64,000 bases of DNA from Ulota crispa (taxonomy: Eukaryota; Streptophyta; Bryopsida; Orthotrichales; Orthotrichaceae). This document shows positions 9,852-22,487 of this stretch, in pieces (position 1 is the first letter of the stretch; each line of letters begins with the position of its first letter). The DNA is taken from assembly GCA_963920765.1 (NCBI GenBank), contig OY987245.1:2992727-3056726 (forward strand). The letters are read 5' to 3'. The notes under the pieces are model-generated. The model was not told where the DNA came from and made no database searches. It worked only from the letters and a program-made list of their open reading frames with translations. Both the position numbers and the translations under genes were made by a program.

Positions 9852-12800
9852 TTATAAGATCCTCCATGCCATACAATCCGAGAGAATGGCCGGGCAGGAA
9901 ATAATTTATGAGATACACCTGGATTTCAATTATTTTCCAGGCTCAGGAACAAAAAGAGTTTGGCATGATTTCTGGGTCAGAAGGCTTTGTTCGTTGGGAC
10001 AAATTCTGTATAAATTCTGAAATTTAATGTGGCCTGCACCAAAAACCAACCTTTTGTACACATGAACATGGTCCGTAGTAGGACATCTCAATGCACCCGG
10101 TAAATAGGCCCGGAAGATCAAGTCTGTTTCTCTTGTAGACAAAATTAAAAAAAAAAAGCTAGAATACAACAATGCTATTATTTGTAAGGCATAGAAAAAT
10201 TTCTTGTAAAAATGTAAGAAATTTTTATTGCAAAAACATAAGAAAAATTGGATTTGGATATTAGTTTATTTAAATGCATCTAATCAAATGTTTGCTTGCT
10301 CACTTAGAGGGCTTTCCAAATCATGCATAAAAAAAGAAAATTTAGCCAAAAAGATGGCAATTTGATGGGATGTATCTAAATCATCCAATGTCTAAATATA
10401 AACCGTTCTATGTTTTCACTGGAAAATCTTCAATGCTCTTCAAATAAAAAATGTCGTATGTAACATGTTATTTTCTATTAGAAGATTAGACTTTGTATTC
10501 TGGGCTTGTTTGTTGGTTGCATCGAGGATGTTCTTATTAATTATCCTTGTTATAGTTATATTTGGTTGGGAATTGAAAAATATTGCAAATTTTGATAGCA
10601 TGTGTTTTTTTTGGTCTGTGTACTGTACAAATAATACCAAATATTAATAAAAGATGTACCAAAGTTTAAATTCATCCTTTCCTAAGAAGGCATGGATTAT
10701 AGGCAAGAATTTGGAGGCATTGGTTTTGCATTAAGATTGATTTTGGAACAACAAGATTTAAATGAAAACCCATAGGACACGTTGACTACTTGGATATAGA
10801 GAGACAAATTATGGTTAAAAGACTTCCATGCCATGGAGACAAAAATAATTTATGTTATGAAGGTACAATATTGAAGAAAGTATGTTAAAAAGTAATCCAA
10901 GTTGTTTCATGTTTTTTGAACCTTTGTAGAATTAGTAAGAAGTTTTCAAAATCAAGCAAAAATAAATTGGCTACCTAAAAGTGACAAAAACTACTCATCA
11001 CTTGTTCTTTGATCAAACTTGGGAGACCTGAAAACAAATATCAAGGCATCTAAAAAGAATCCACTCAGTTTTTCAATGCATCTTTCCTTATACATACTTT
11101 TTACATGTTCTCAAATCGATAATAAAAATTTAATAAGAGAACTAGATTGTTTACGTTCAAACGACATGATTACAAGGAATGAGAGAGCTTTCAATAGCAA
11201 TAATATCCATACTTCTTCAATCCTGTTTCCTTCTTCCAATTAACTCACCTAAAACCATCCTTTGAATTCCATTACAGCCTAGTCTGATGAAGGTACCATT
11301 TTAAGACCTAAGAAATATTTTGGCATCGTTCATAAATGTCATGTGAAAATTAATAATAGTCTTAAGACACCTTTCTTCAATATATTGTAATATATTGTGA
11401 TTTATGATAGAAACGCCAACAAAGAACATGATTATGTGTCATATATAGACTACATTTGTATATAATCTCCCATTAATAAGAGCATTTCCAATATTGTCCT
11501 CCTAAGGTTTGACATAGTTCAAGCATGGATGATAAGTGCTATGGGCCCCTCAAAATACTCTCATGGCACTCCATTTTAATGTGTGTTAAAGCAAAGGCCT
11601 TTCAAAAATATTATTCATCTTAAGTTTAGTGAGCTTTATTCTAAATCCCCTCGTATAAACATCTATAAGGTAGACATACCCATAACCAATCATAATTCCC
11701 TTTGCATGTATTGACACATTCCAAAATCAATAACAATATGAAGGCTTGTTTGTTTAATGGATAATGGTGGGTGTAAATTAGATGCTAATAGCCCATCAAA
11801 TATGGTCTCTACTACTAAATCAATTTAATTCTTATTGGGCCTTGTATTTGAAGCTGTTTGGAAATACAACCCAAGGAAGTGTATTTTGACATGATTTGGA
11901 TTATTTGTGAATGTATCAAAAACTTGACCTAGCTTCTAATTAACAAAGAAAGCCAACCACTACTGGATTTTTTTTTTAAAAAAATTCTCTAAAATGAAAT
12001 TAGAATTTTAGGACAATAATCAAGAACTCTTTCTCTTGCCTTTGTCATTGTCAATGTCAATAGCATTGTGCAAGACAAGAAGTATGGGAAGTGGCATCAT
12101 CCAAGACAAGAAGAGTAGGATGTCACATCAAATCAATCACCAAAAAAAAACATAGTAGAAAAAGGATTAATCTCGATTACTTTCTAATATTGAAAAAACG
12201 TTGCTGAAGGTAAGCCATATTGTGGCCATAAGCTTGTACAGTCATAAAGTTATAATTGAGTGTATAATTGTGACAAAAGGACGTCATAAACAAGTGACAA
12301 AATTTTGCCAATATTTACTAGAGATTCCAATTTTTGAGCTTCTTTCACACGTGTGAATTTTCCTTTCACCATGGTCAATAGTTACCAACAACCAAAAAAA
12401 TAAAAAAATAACAAAACACATGCAACACTCACTAAATACCTAACACTTGGTCTTCTTAGTACCTTCCACATGATTTGAGATCATTGTTGTGCACAAAAAA
12501 ATGGATTTCATTTTTAAGAATGTTAGGTTTGCATGAGCAATTTTCAAAACATTTCAAGAACAAGTATACCCATGACAATTGCATAGACAAACCATAAATA
12601 TGTCAAAAATGAAATAAATAGCATTGACAAACAAGTATTTAGAACTCATTAGCCAGTAGCCATGACAATGTAGAACATATTTTAGAGCAAATCTTCCATA
12701 TTGACCAAGGAACTAGAAGGACCAATAAACAACAAACAATTTCATATTGAACTTCACTATCAATATGGCAATGCAAAAACTATTCCTTCCAATAAGGGAA

Positions 12801-12990
12801 AGTAAATCCATCTACAATATAAGCCATATGAATGAGTTCCTTCCATTTCTATCCCAAAAGATGACCTCATCACAATAAGCTTCATGCATTTAAGGACCTC
12901 CAGCCATGTGAGGGGTGGAAGATGGTTTTGTAAAAGCAAGACTGGTTGTGGGTGGAGGATCCTTAAGTTAGAGCTATTAGATTTTTCCCC
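9852..12990. other. AT-rich intergenic DNA, nothing recognised
   Basis: Over 3 kb of AT-rich sequence with only short frames lacking motifs (for example 10465-10647 and 11019-11243). No gene, RNA or clear repeat terminus was found. Unrecognised old transposon debris is likely. Confidence 0.55.
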
Positions 12991-14083
12991 TTAACCCCTC
13001 ATTGCCCACAAACGTTCCCTAGTATCTTAGAATCTGCTCTTGGATGGACAGAATGGCAACATTTTGATAAGTTGCATCATTTAAAAAAAACCTGTAATCG
13101 TACAAATTCAAACTAGATATGTTAGAGATCACATAGGAAAACAAAACACAACAATATCACTTATGGATTGAAAGATTATAACATTTAATCATGTGGGTGT
13201 TAAAACTGTGAAAGTGATTTGAAGTCTTTCAATCCTCTTTTCACATCTCAAATTTAAAATTGAGGATATAAAACAAAATATGAATATGTAAAGGGAATTG
13301 ATATGTGTACCACACCCTTTCAACTATTGTACCACACCCTTTCAACTATTGTACCACACCCTGGAGTAAATTTTAGATTTCTACCATCAAAAAGCTGAAT
13401 TTGAGAATTTGGAATTTAGATTTGAACATAGAGACCATGATTTAGTTTAGAACCATAAAAAAAGTGGCAATTCAACAATATATAATGAAAAAGTTTAGCT
13501 AGGGAGAAAGCGTTACTTTTACTTTTGTTTGTAAAAAAAGAAAAGTTTTTTCAATGGGTGTTGTTGAATTGCAACTTTTTTTGTGGTTCTAGTCAAAATC
13601 ATGGTCTCTAAGTCCAAATTTGAATTCCAAATTCTCACTTTCAGCTTTTTGATGGTAGAAATCTAAAATTTACCTCGGAGTGTGATACAGTAGTTGAAAG
13701 GGTGTGGTACACATATCAATTCCCATATGTAAAGTACATGTGTAACCCTAATTAATCTACAATTCTTAAATTCTACTTTACAACTTTTCAAATTAAGTTT
13801 CTAATGTGATTGTTTCTCCAAGTTCTAATGTACTTGAGGCTCATTTCCAAGAGCTCTCAACACTAGAAAGTGTAAATTTACAATGGACACCCATGCACAA
13901 AATCTTGAATAGACAAATCATAGTCATTCATTTTCAAAATCGAATTTTTGATACTAAAACAAGGCTTCCATGAGAATAATTTACAAAAATAATCACTAAA
14001 ATTAATCTCCAAGAAAAGTAAAAAATTTCCAAATTAAAATGCAGGGTGGCTAGTTTTGGTCCCCTTGGGTGGTGAGGGGTTAA
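12991..14083. mobile_element. Probable TTAA-flanked element with a nested foldback
   Basis: The left end is TTAACCCCTCATTGCCCAC and the reverse complement of the right end is TTAACCCCTCACCACCCAA. The outer 11 bases match and TTAA is on both sides. A Mutator-like foldback element at 13293-13724 is inserted inside it. The remaining sequence is non-coding. Confidence 0.55.
13293..13724. mobile_element. Mutator-like foldback MITE with perfect 9-bp target duplication
   Basis: The direct repeat ATATGTAAA lies at 13284-13292 and again at 13725-13733. The outer 34 or so bases of the 432-bp element are a perfect inverted repeat starting GGGAATTGATATGTGTACCA, and similarity between the arms continues for most of the length. 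The left arm holds an extra tandem copy of a 22-bp unit containing CACACCCTTTCAACTATTG. A 9-bp duplication with long terminal repeats points to the Mutator superfamily. Perfect ends and duplication suggest a fairly recent insertion. Confidence 0.8.
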
Positions 14084-14576
14084 CACTTCCATATGGAAGT
14101 GGATGGTGCAAATGGCCAAAAACAAGAAAGAAAGAGAACTAGAGCTCAAAAGTGACCAATACATTGGTGACTTTCCAAGAACATACTTAACCCTAAAACT
14201 GCTTTTAGGAGAACTGTTGTTGTCTAGCAGTCCTCCCGATCACCAATGCGATCGCCAGTGCAACATGAAAGGACGCGCTAAGTGACAGGCATCTATCCAA
14301 CCAATCGAGCCTGAAAGTGCACAGCATACCTAGAAAAAACCAAAAATCAATAAATTTAACCAGGTCTAAAACCAAAACCAAGAACGTGGTGGGAGAATTG
14401 TTATGACAGTTTGAAGCTCAACCTTCAAGTACAAGAGTTTAGCCCCCACTGCAGGAGTGCAGGCCTTACTCTCGAGCAGTAATAAATTCCATATAACTTG
14501 ACTATTGAGCAGAGAATCTACAAAGAATCAATAAGAAAAAAAGAGAGTTAAAAACAAGAACAACTGGTCACTATGT
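14084..14576. other. 3' flank of the PHD-homeodomain gene
   Basis: Between the TTAA element and the stop codon of the minus-strand gene. It probably contains that gene's 3' untranslated region and poly(A) site. No other feature is recognised. Confidence 0.5.
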
Positions 14577-17500
14577 TCAATATGGGTACAGGGTGGCCTT
14601 CTCTCTAACTTCAACCGCAGGTACATAAACAACATGGTTCCCATTTCCCGGAAGTCCAATTCCTCCAGGTTCAAAATTGTTTTTCACTTCAACACTTCTG
14701 CTTTCTGCCTCCTCTACAGCATCCTTAGCGAAAACGTCCAAGGTTTCCTTGAGTTCGAGCAATCGTATCTCAACTTCATCCAGCTTTTCAGTCAAAATGG
14801 TGTTTGCACTGTTCACAGCTTGCGGTACCGTGATTCCAGTGGCAGCTTCCACAGGTGCTGACATTTCAACACCAGCGACTGCTGCTGCTGCATTTACACC
14901 CTTTGAGCTTGATGCGACCAGATGTGGCCGTTTGGGAGTTACCAAGCCTTTTCTGAGAGCTTGATGCCGCTGATTCTTAAACCACCCGTGAACCTGCGCA
15001 AAAGTGCAGGAAGATTCCAAAGATCGGTAAGTCTTAGTCAACACTAAAAGAAAGACCTCGTTCCCGTGGGATTCCAATTTCCATGCGATGAAAAGTAACC
15101 CACGTAAAATGCAAGTGCCATCCAAGCATCTGACTGGTAAGAAATGAGTTACGGTTCTGATCACAGACAAAGATGCTAATGAGAAATTTGATCAAACTGG
15201 AATAATTCCGACAAAACTGGAGTGTCAATTGGTATTAGCGATGCGGATTTCATATATCAGCACAAATCCTCGCCAAAATGGAACTCCAAGCCCCCTTAAC
15301 AATTTGTTGCAGTCTAGAGTTCAGTCTGTGCATCATTAAAGCTGTTCGGTAACCCCATCGAGTCCGTGCAATGGTTCTGCAACTGACTCTATTTCTCAAG
15401 GAATACCGGTACTCCAATTTGAGTTCAGGAATAGTCTAATTTCGTGATGAGGACCCCACTTAATCAACAGTACAGAAATCAAGTATACAACATCTAAATT
15501 CATTGCAGTACATTCCTCTCAAAATGAGGACAAGATCCACCAAAAAATAGATAAAATCTGAGAACAGAAACAGCTAAAAACAGCTGCAAGCCACGGAAAT
15601 GGGCTCCCTACTTAGAATTTATGCAGCTTTCGAAGTTCTAGATCATCGAAACTCAAGGTGATAAATCAAAAGACTACTCAAGTAACACAGCAGTGACCCT
15701 AAACCAACTCACCTGTGCAAAGGTCAACCCAAGCTCAGCTGCTAACACTTCCTTCTGAGGTTTTGAGGGCAGTGCATTTACAGCCACAACACGTCGTAAC
15801 ACCTGCAGTCAAACATCATGACCTCAGACACTGATACATAACAAATCCTCTCCTCCAGGCAAAATCCGGACCATCAAATCTACAACTCTCTGTGCGCGCA
15901 AGGGACGACGGGGGTTATGACTTAAATCCTCCTCCTCGAGTTCAGCTACAATGCTATAAGGGTGATGGAAGCAAAAGAGAGAATCCAAGATTAGCTTCCA
16001 CTCTTCTAGCTATTGCAGAATCAGATATCTAACTAAATGTGATTTGAAGATCACATCAGCAGCAATGGTTTCCTGATCAATGCACCAGTCTACGTGATTT
16101 GTGGTGTACCTCAACTGCAGCGTCTGGCAACCGCCTCCACATTCGCTTCTCTCTATCTGCTCCGGGGGTATCCGCTACTCCAACAACTTGTGACCCAGAG
16201 GAAAAATCTCTTGGCACAGCATTTAAATCCATCCCTTTAGAAATACCTCCACTAGCAGTTTGCACACTAACTGCATCGATTTGTTTGGAAGCATTTCCAT
16301 TAGAGGGTTGCACACCACCTGCATCAATCATTTTAGAAGCGTCTTCACCAGAGTGCACACCATCTGCATCAATTCGTTTGGAAGCATCTCCATGAGAGGG
16401 TTGCACACCGTCTGCATCAACCATCTTAGAAGCGTCTCCACCAGAGGGTTGGACACCATCTGCATCAATTCGTTTGGAAGCACCTCCATCAGAGGGTTGC
16501 ACAACCTCGGCATCCACCCTTTTAGAGGCATCTCCACTAGAGGTTTGCGCGTTTTTGCGTCGCACTTGAGGAGGTCTAGGCCGGCTTGGGTCATCAGAAA
16601 TGGTGCTTCTTCGACGACGTTTAGGACCATAATCCTCATCCTCATCTTCTTCATCGGTGTCATCAATATTGCCAAACATTTCCTTCAGCAAGACAAAGCC
16701 ATATATTAAGAAAGCTCGGAAAACAAGATATTATTACCATAATGAACAGATGAAAAATCATTTATACAACGGAAACAGCCAGGTTCCTTAAAAGTTTACA
16801 TAAACGATAACAGGGATTACCCCATTACAAGGACTAAAAACAGAACAGTGTAAGTTTCACACTTATGGCCAAGGTAGATCCAAGATGGAATAATTAATCA
16901 CAAACTGAGAATCAAAGCCACTATGATTCACTACCAAAACTTGGTTGCCGAGCAAAATTATCAAATGACAAGTATGCACTGCACTAAGACTTACATCGTG
17001 TAGCCTCTTGTAATCCAAAGCTTGTCGCTGTCTTTTCCCCTCTACCACAAGAACTTCCTCGTCTGAAGCTGATGGTTGTGCTTGTGAATCTCTCCGTCTG
17101 GAGCCTAACTTGGGTCCACTGTCTTTAAACTCGTCAAAGAAAGAGACGTCAGAAGCATCACTGTTTGATGAGTCGGAGGTTCCACTATCTTCCTTGCTGC
17201 TGTTCCTACGCCGTTTTCCTTTCCTTGCAAGTCTCTTCAAATTGGTTATAGCACATGGCTCCAGGTCGACTTTGTCACCCGCACCAGAAGACCCCTTGTT
17301 TTCCCTGAAATCGCTTCCTGAATCGCTATCCTCCTCGTTCTCGCCGCCCTCTCTATCTTCATCACCCTCCCTGCCTTCACCGTCTTCCATGTAATCACTG
17401 TCCTCTTCGTCTTCATCGCCCACCCTGTCATCCCCGACTTCTTTACTTTCAGTTTCGTCTTCACTATTTGCCCGCTTCTCTCCTGCTTCAGGATCATAGT

Positions 17501-19342
17501 CATCATCTTCCGAATCTGAGGAAGGCCAATCACCACCAGTAGCCTCTCCAGTTCCACCGCCTGCTGCCAAAACAGCTTCCTTCGAAAAAACCTCCTGCAG
17601 AAATCAACCCACAGTATAGTCTACCGCAAGTAAGAGCAATGCATGCTGCAGACCTAAGTAAACCACTAATTTACCTACTCCCGGAAAAAATTGAAAGAAC
17701 TACACTTTTATTTCGATGTAATCCTCCAATCGACTACCAACCTTCAAGACTTAGAGAACTCCAAGACACCTTATCAAAACTTACAAGCTCCCACTGATTG
17801 AAGCACGATTACTTTAACATACAGCGCAATGACCATCATGAAGCTCACCTCCCAGCTATTCTCCACCTCATAGTTTGTGCCAAATTGTGCGTTGATCAAT
17901 TCAACGCACTCCATCTTGCATTCGCACACAGGGCACAGCCACCCTTCGTCTCCAGGAGGAACTGCACACCCAAATTAGACGTCAAGAATCGCGTGGGCAA
18001 GTTGAAAAAATCTAAAATGCAGGATAGCGCACAAACTGCCTTACTGTCGCAGAAAGCTACAACAAGAGCAAGTGTCCTCATGCCACGCTCTTTGAAAACC
18101 GTGCAATTTGTTCAACATATGATGATTTCAAACGCAAAATCTTGGACTCTCTTTTGAATGAACCATAAACCCTAATTACGTATAATGAACAGCAGTTTGC
18201 AGCAGAGCCTCTTACTGTCTTTCGTTTCTAGAGGCGGATCTAGGCAGTATTGATGGAAGCCTCTGTTGCAAGCACCGTCGCACAAGATAATGTCATTCTC
18301 AAGAAGAGCTTCTTGGGATTTGCACTTTGCACAAAAAATCTGCACTCGACAGTGAAACGTCAACGCTAAGTATGAGTAGCATTAAAAAATAACGTCCAAT
18401 CGAAGAAACCAGAAAAGCTCTTGTCCTACTGAGCTGCTACGTACAGAAACCCTAAATTTTCAAATAGTGCCACATAACGTGCGATAAAACTGAGCAATGC
18501 CCGCGTTAAGTCTGCATGCATGCTGACGTATACCTCTTCATGATAAATTCGGCCCTCAGCGTCAAACAGATGTTCATCCAGAGAACCTTCTAGGCCCATA
18601 TCATCCAGTTCATGAACCGCCTCTCGTAAGGCCAGCTTCGAACGCAGAATCTGCGCCTCTGCACGCTGCAGTTCTCGCACCGGCCTGATCTTCTCCCGAC
18701 TACACTTGCGAACCAGACAATTGCAGTGTGAAAAGGCAGTTCCAGAAAACTGGAGATTAGAAAAGGTCATGCACGAAGACACAGCATTGGTAATAACCAA
18801 CTGCAAGTCCCAATCACTAACCAAACACCGATTAAAACATAACCGGCTCCCAAACATTACAAGCAAAGCTACCAAACCTAACCTCCACACATCCATCTGC
18901 TGATTCTACCTCCACGACTGCAACCTCGGATGTCAAAAAAAAAAAAAAAACTACATATATGTAAATTTTTAAAGCACTCTCAAAATCGAGCGTACCTCTG
19001 GCCTTTCCAACCCTCTCCCGAGTACGCGTCCAGCAGGTTCTGGTCGACGCGCATTTTAATCAGCAAGTACTTAACCCGCTTCTTGATCCGTTCACGATTA
19101 TCGAGCGGCACATCGGACTTCTTGTAGCGTCCTCGTCGTCGCGGCTGCTGCGGCTGCGGCCCCGCCGCCTCCTCCGCGATTGTCTCCATCGCGGCGTCGG
19201 GCGACGTCGACGGTGAGGCGTCGCCATCGGCAGTTGCCCTAGCGCGCGATCGCAGCGTCTTGGGAGATATCGCAGGCACCACTACGGCCACAGCAGGCTG
19301 AGGTTGCTGTTCCTGCTCCACTACGCCCGTCGTCGGCACCAT
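14577..19342 (-). CDS. HAT3.1: PHD-finger homeodomain protein, HAT3.1/PRHA family
   Basis: A nuclear DNA- and chromatin-binding regulator by family. The coding exons I infer are 18996-19342, 18534-18699, 18216-18339, 17849-17961, 16995-17594, 16110-16682, 15713-15802 and 14577-14993. All introns are GT-AG and phases agree, giving 809 aa. Order: basic N-terminus, the family block GEGWKGQSREKIRP (about 109-122), then a PHD finger with complete C4HC3 ligands (C174, C177, C191, C195, H200, C203, C222, C225). Long acidic exon 5 and exon 6 follow, the latter with 16-aa repeats. The homeodomain is split over exons 6-8, with an intron just before recognition helix 3 ([11 protein letters not shown]675). 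A C-terminal coiled-coil-like segment ends it. The start is the first ATG in frame in exon 1; an upstream non-coding exon is possible. HAT3.1 and PRHA share this layout, so the exact orthologue is not certain. Confidence 0.9.
16227..16535 (-). repeat. 48-bp tandem repeat within exon 6 of the homeodomain gene
   Basis: About six and a half units of a 16-residue repeat (type [16 protein letters not shown]), residues about 500-602 of the protein. The period is a multiple of three, one unit is a residue short, and the frame stays open. Units alternate KR-I and KM-V/I versions, which suggests duplication of a two-unit block. It lies between the acidic segment and the homeodomain. No function is known for it. 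Confidence 0.85.
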
Positions 19343-20862
19343 CCCCTGTCTCTCTGTTGCTCCCGCACCTCCACACACAATCAAGGGATCCTACCAAATT
19401 GCCCCTGCACTTCTCTCGCTCACTCCATCTCAGAGCTGCCAAAACGCTCAAACACTCTTCTCCGCCAGCCTCTAATCCCCCGTAGCAACCTGCTCTAGCG
19501 CTATCCGAGGTCTCCTGTCCGAGGTCTAAAAAGCAAGCAAGCACGGTAATCGGCGTCGCAAAGCGAAAGATGTGGTGCTCAAAGGCCAAAACCGTGGCCA
19601 GCGACGACACAGCGATGCGAGACCTGGCGAGAACGGCGTGCGGGAGAGATGCGGCAGCCGTGCATGGAGATTCGAAATGGCAACAGTCCACAGTTCCACC
19701 ACATGAGCGATTGAGCGGTCCCTCCCGCGGCAGAGCAGGTGCCGGCCTCCTCGCTCGTTGGCCTTCTTTCCGCCTTCGTGTCTCGATGGGTTGCAGTGCG
19801 GCGGTGTTTGCGGCCTCGGATACCGGTTTCCTTGCACCCAGTGTCCAGCCCTACGTTATACCCTATGTTTGTACAAAGTGTGTGGATGTTCCTGTGTCTT
19901 TTGGTAATATTGGTTTAAAATTAAAATAAAAAGCTACAAAAAATCCATCCAAAACAAAAAGAAAAGAAACCAACCTTATCATGCAAGTGCAGTTATTCAG
20001 CACAATGACTGGCTAGATCCTCAAAATTCTGCTAATTGTCATATTCTGCTAATTGTCATATTTTTAACCTTAAACAAACAAATAAACATAAAAACGCTAC
20101 CCTTTTCCCTAGCCTACAATTGTCCCTCAATAAGCTAAAGATGTTGTAAAAGAATTTTCCGGTTAACCAAACGATGATATGATCTGACGTGTGTTGTTGT
20201 AGACTATATCAGGTGGTATCTTTATATGCTCAACTACCTTAATAAAAAGGGCAACTTCAAAAAATAAAGAAAAAAGTAAAAGACTTCCTAAAATTAAATT
20301 CAATGTAAGTTTTTCCTCCTATATTTTTTTCAACTCACACTTTTGGATTTTCTTACTCTTTGAAGAAGTGGTACTTTTTCCCGATGTGATAGAACAAAAA
20401 AGTAATTGTTATCCATGGATGAAACTAGCATGCAGGCTTTTACAGTGGCAACAGTCATTCATCCAGCCCCAAAAGCTGCCGACGAAGCCAAAAAGCTGCA
20501 CGGTGAACCCCGTCGCGTCCGACGTCCGTCCACCCCAGGAAACACAACGAAAAGTACACTAACAACGTAAAGTAGATGGGCAACGAAAAAGAGGGACGTA
20601 AAGTGAAAGCGTCCATCCCGCAAGGGAGCCACAGACAGGGAGCAACCCAATTTGCGACGCTCCCCGCAGCGTCGTCTCTCCCACCAAACCAACATCGCCT
20701 GCTCGTCGCGGCATCGCAAGCGCCATCGTCAGTCTTCCTGCAGCTCGCAGATTCGACACGGGAAGCAGAGGACGCAGTAACTTAGTCAGTAGCACCAGAA
20801 AGAGCCGCTGTGTGAGGCCCGAGTGGGATTCCGCTTCCGCCGAAGCGGGGTGCGGGGCAAGA
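19343..20862. promoter_or_regulatory. Shared upstream region of two divergent genes
   Basis: The PHD-homeodomain gene reads leftward from 19342 and the GNAT gene rightward from 20863. The 1.5 kb between them must hold both promoters and 5' leaders. Parts near each gene (19343-19850 and 20450-20862) are GC-richer than the AT-rich middle. Many overlapping short frames on both strands occur there, none with motifs. No individual promoter element is claimed. Confidence 0.5.
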
Positions 20863-22487
20863 ATGGCGTTCTGCGTGGACAGAGCCGCAGCCTTCCAGCT
20901 GCAGCTCTGCTCCATCCCCACCGTGGTCCCTTGTCACCCTCACCGAATTTCTTCGACAGGATGTTTCTACTCAGGGGCGTCTTCTTCGTCTTCGTCTTCT
21001 GTAGCTCCTGCTTTCGGAGCTCGTCGGACTCACCTCGTCGTCGCAGGCCCCACGGCAAATTCGTCTTGCACGGGTGTGTCGTCCATCTCTCTTCCCCATC
21101 CTCAATTGCGCCGCTTTCCTTGTCGCTATGCTGCCCAGCATTTTCTTTCCAAATCTAGGCATCAATTCGTGGGGTAACAGCTCAATTCACATCAACACCT
21201 CCCATTTGTGTGTAGTTCTTGGATGATCTCCGTGGAAGCGAAGCGAATTGAAGATCTTCTCTTTTTGCTTTTCTTTTCTTTTTCTGGGTAATATTGGAGC
21301 TGTGAATGTTGGTTACATTACAACTGAGTCTACATAGTTAGGTGGGAAGTTCAGGTGGGCGGTCAGGCATGGCGATGTGCACCGGACTCATCATCATCGT
21401 AGCAACAACCGTGGCGTCGTGTCGTCCATGGCCGTCGCTCCGAGCACGTCGTCCGAAGCGGCAGGCGTGACAGAGTCCGGCAACTTCAGCCAAAGTGACG
21501 AGGATCTTGCGTCGCGAGGACTGTCCTGCCATTCCACCATCGACGATCTCGACCTGGATCAGCTCAATTCTCTCTTCTCCAAGGTAACCCCGACTCTCCC
21601 CTCACCTGGTTCTTCAGTGCTACGCCCTCGCCACTTGCATTTCGCATTAGTTCTCTGACATCATGGCGACACGCATATCAAATCAAATTAACATAAAACG
21701 AACGAAAAAAAGTGCATGGGGTTGCAGAATTCATGCACATGGTCTGGAACACTACTCGTCACTTCTCATAAATACCATAGCCCAGTATACAATGACAGGG
21801 CTATGTCCACCCCACCCCATTCCAAGAGTCTCACGAGAGAACAGAAGATTTGACGTGATTTTGAAATAATCCGGGGTATAGTGCTCATCAAACTCAGCCT
21901 CTGGCTGCGTCACTGTCACCATATGTAAAAGTTTTGGCTCTTGTAGTACCCGTAGTGGTGATCTCTCTCCACAACTGTGGTGTTTGGAGAGATTTCCCAA
22001 AAATCTCGAGATCACATTATGCAGTGGTTCCAACATGTTGCATTCAGTGGTTCCAACATGTTCCATTCAAAGGTCAGTGGCCATAGACGTAGGTCATGGT
22101 TCCGTGGACCACCGAGTAATTGGTGCGGCGTGGGAGCAGGTGTCGTTTCCGCAGCGGGAGAAGCAGAAGCTGCTGCGGGCGCTGCAGAACACGCAAGCGG
22201 TGGCGTGGGTGCAGGAGACGGAGTCGAAGAGGCTGATCGGGTTCGCGAGGGCGACGGGGGACAAGGTGTTCCACGCCATCATCTGGGACGTGGTGGTGGA
22301 TCCCGCGTACCAGGGGCTGGGGCTGGGCAAGGTGCTCATGGAGCGTCTCATGGCGGACCTGGTGCGCATGGGCATCAGCAACATCGCCTTGTACGCCGAG
22401 CCCACCGTCGTCGGCTTCTACCAACCCCTCGGCTTCATCGCCGACCCCGACGGCATCCGCGCCATGGCCTACTCGCGGCGCAGGTAA
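20863..22487 (+). CDS. Plastid GNAT-family N-acetyltransferase
   Basis: Three coding exons, 20863-21173, 21367-21583 and 22140-22487, joined by GT-AG introns with matching phase, give 291 aa. The first about 60-100 residues are rich in Ser, Ala and basic residues with few acids, as in a chloroplast transit peptide. The acetyltransferase fold lies in exon 3. It contains FARATGD (211-217), IWDVVVDP (224-231), the acetyl-CoA pyrophosphate loop QGLGLG (234-239) and FYQPLGF (269-275). These match plant plastid GNATs (the GNAT1/NSI/SNAT group), which acetylate lysines and N-termini of plastid proteins and, in vitro, serotonin. Which member it is cannot be fixed by eye. Exon 3 is strikingly GC-rich compared with its surroundings. 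The 556-bp last intron stays partly open in the exon 3 frame, but the acceptor before VSFPQRE fits family alignments. Confidence 0.88.

Noticed and set aside
14187-14200. TTAACCCTAAAACTG as another TTAA element end
   Set aside because: No facing inverted end was found nearby, and the motif is short enough to be chance.
16260-16709. 149-codon plus-strand frame in the homeodomain gene
   Set aside because: It is the opposite-strand shadow of the 48-bp tandem repeat in exon 6.
19239-20921. Open frames in the divergent intergenic region
   Set aside because: They overlap on both strands in GC-rich upstream DNA or shadow the first exons of the two flanking genes.
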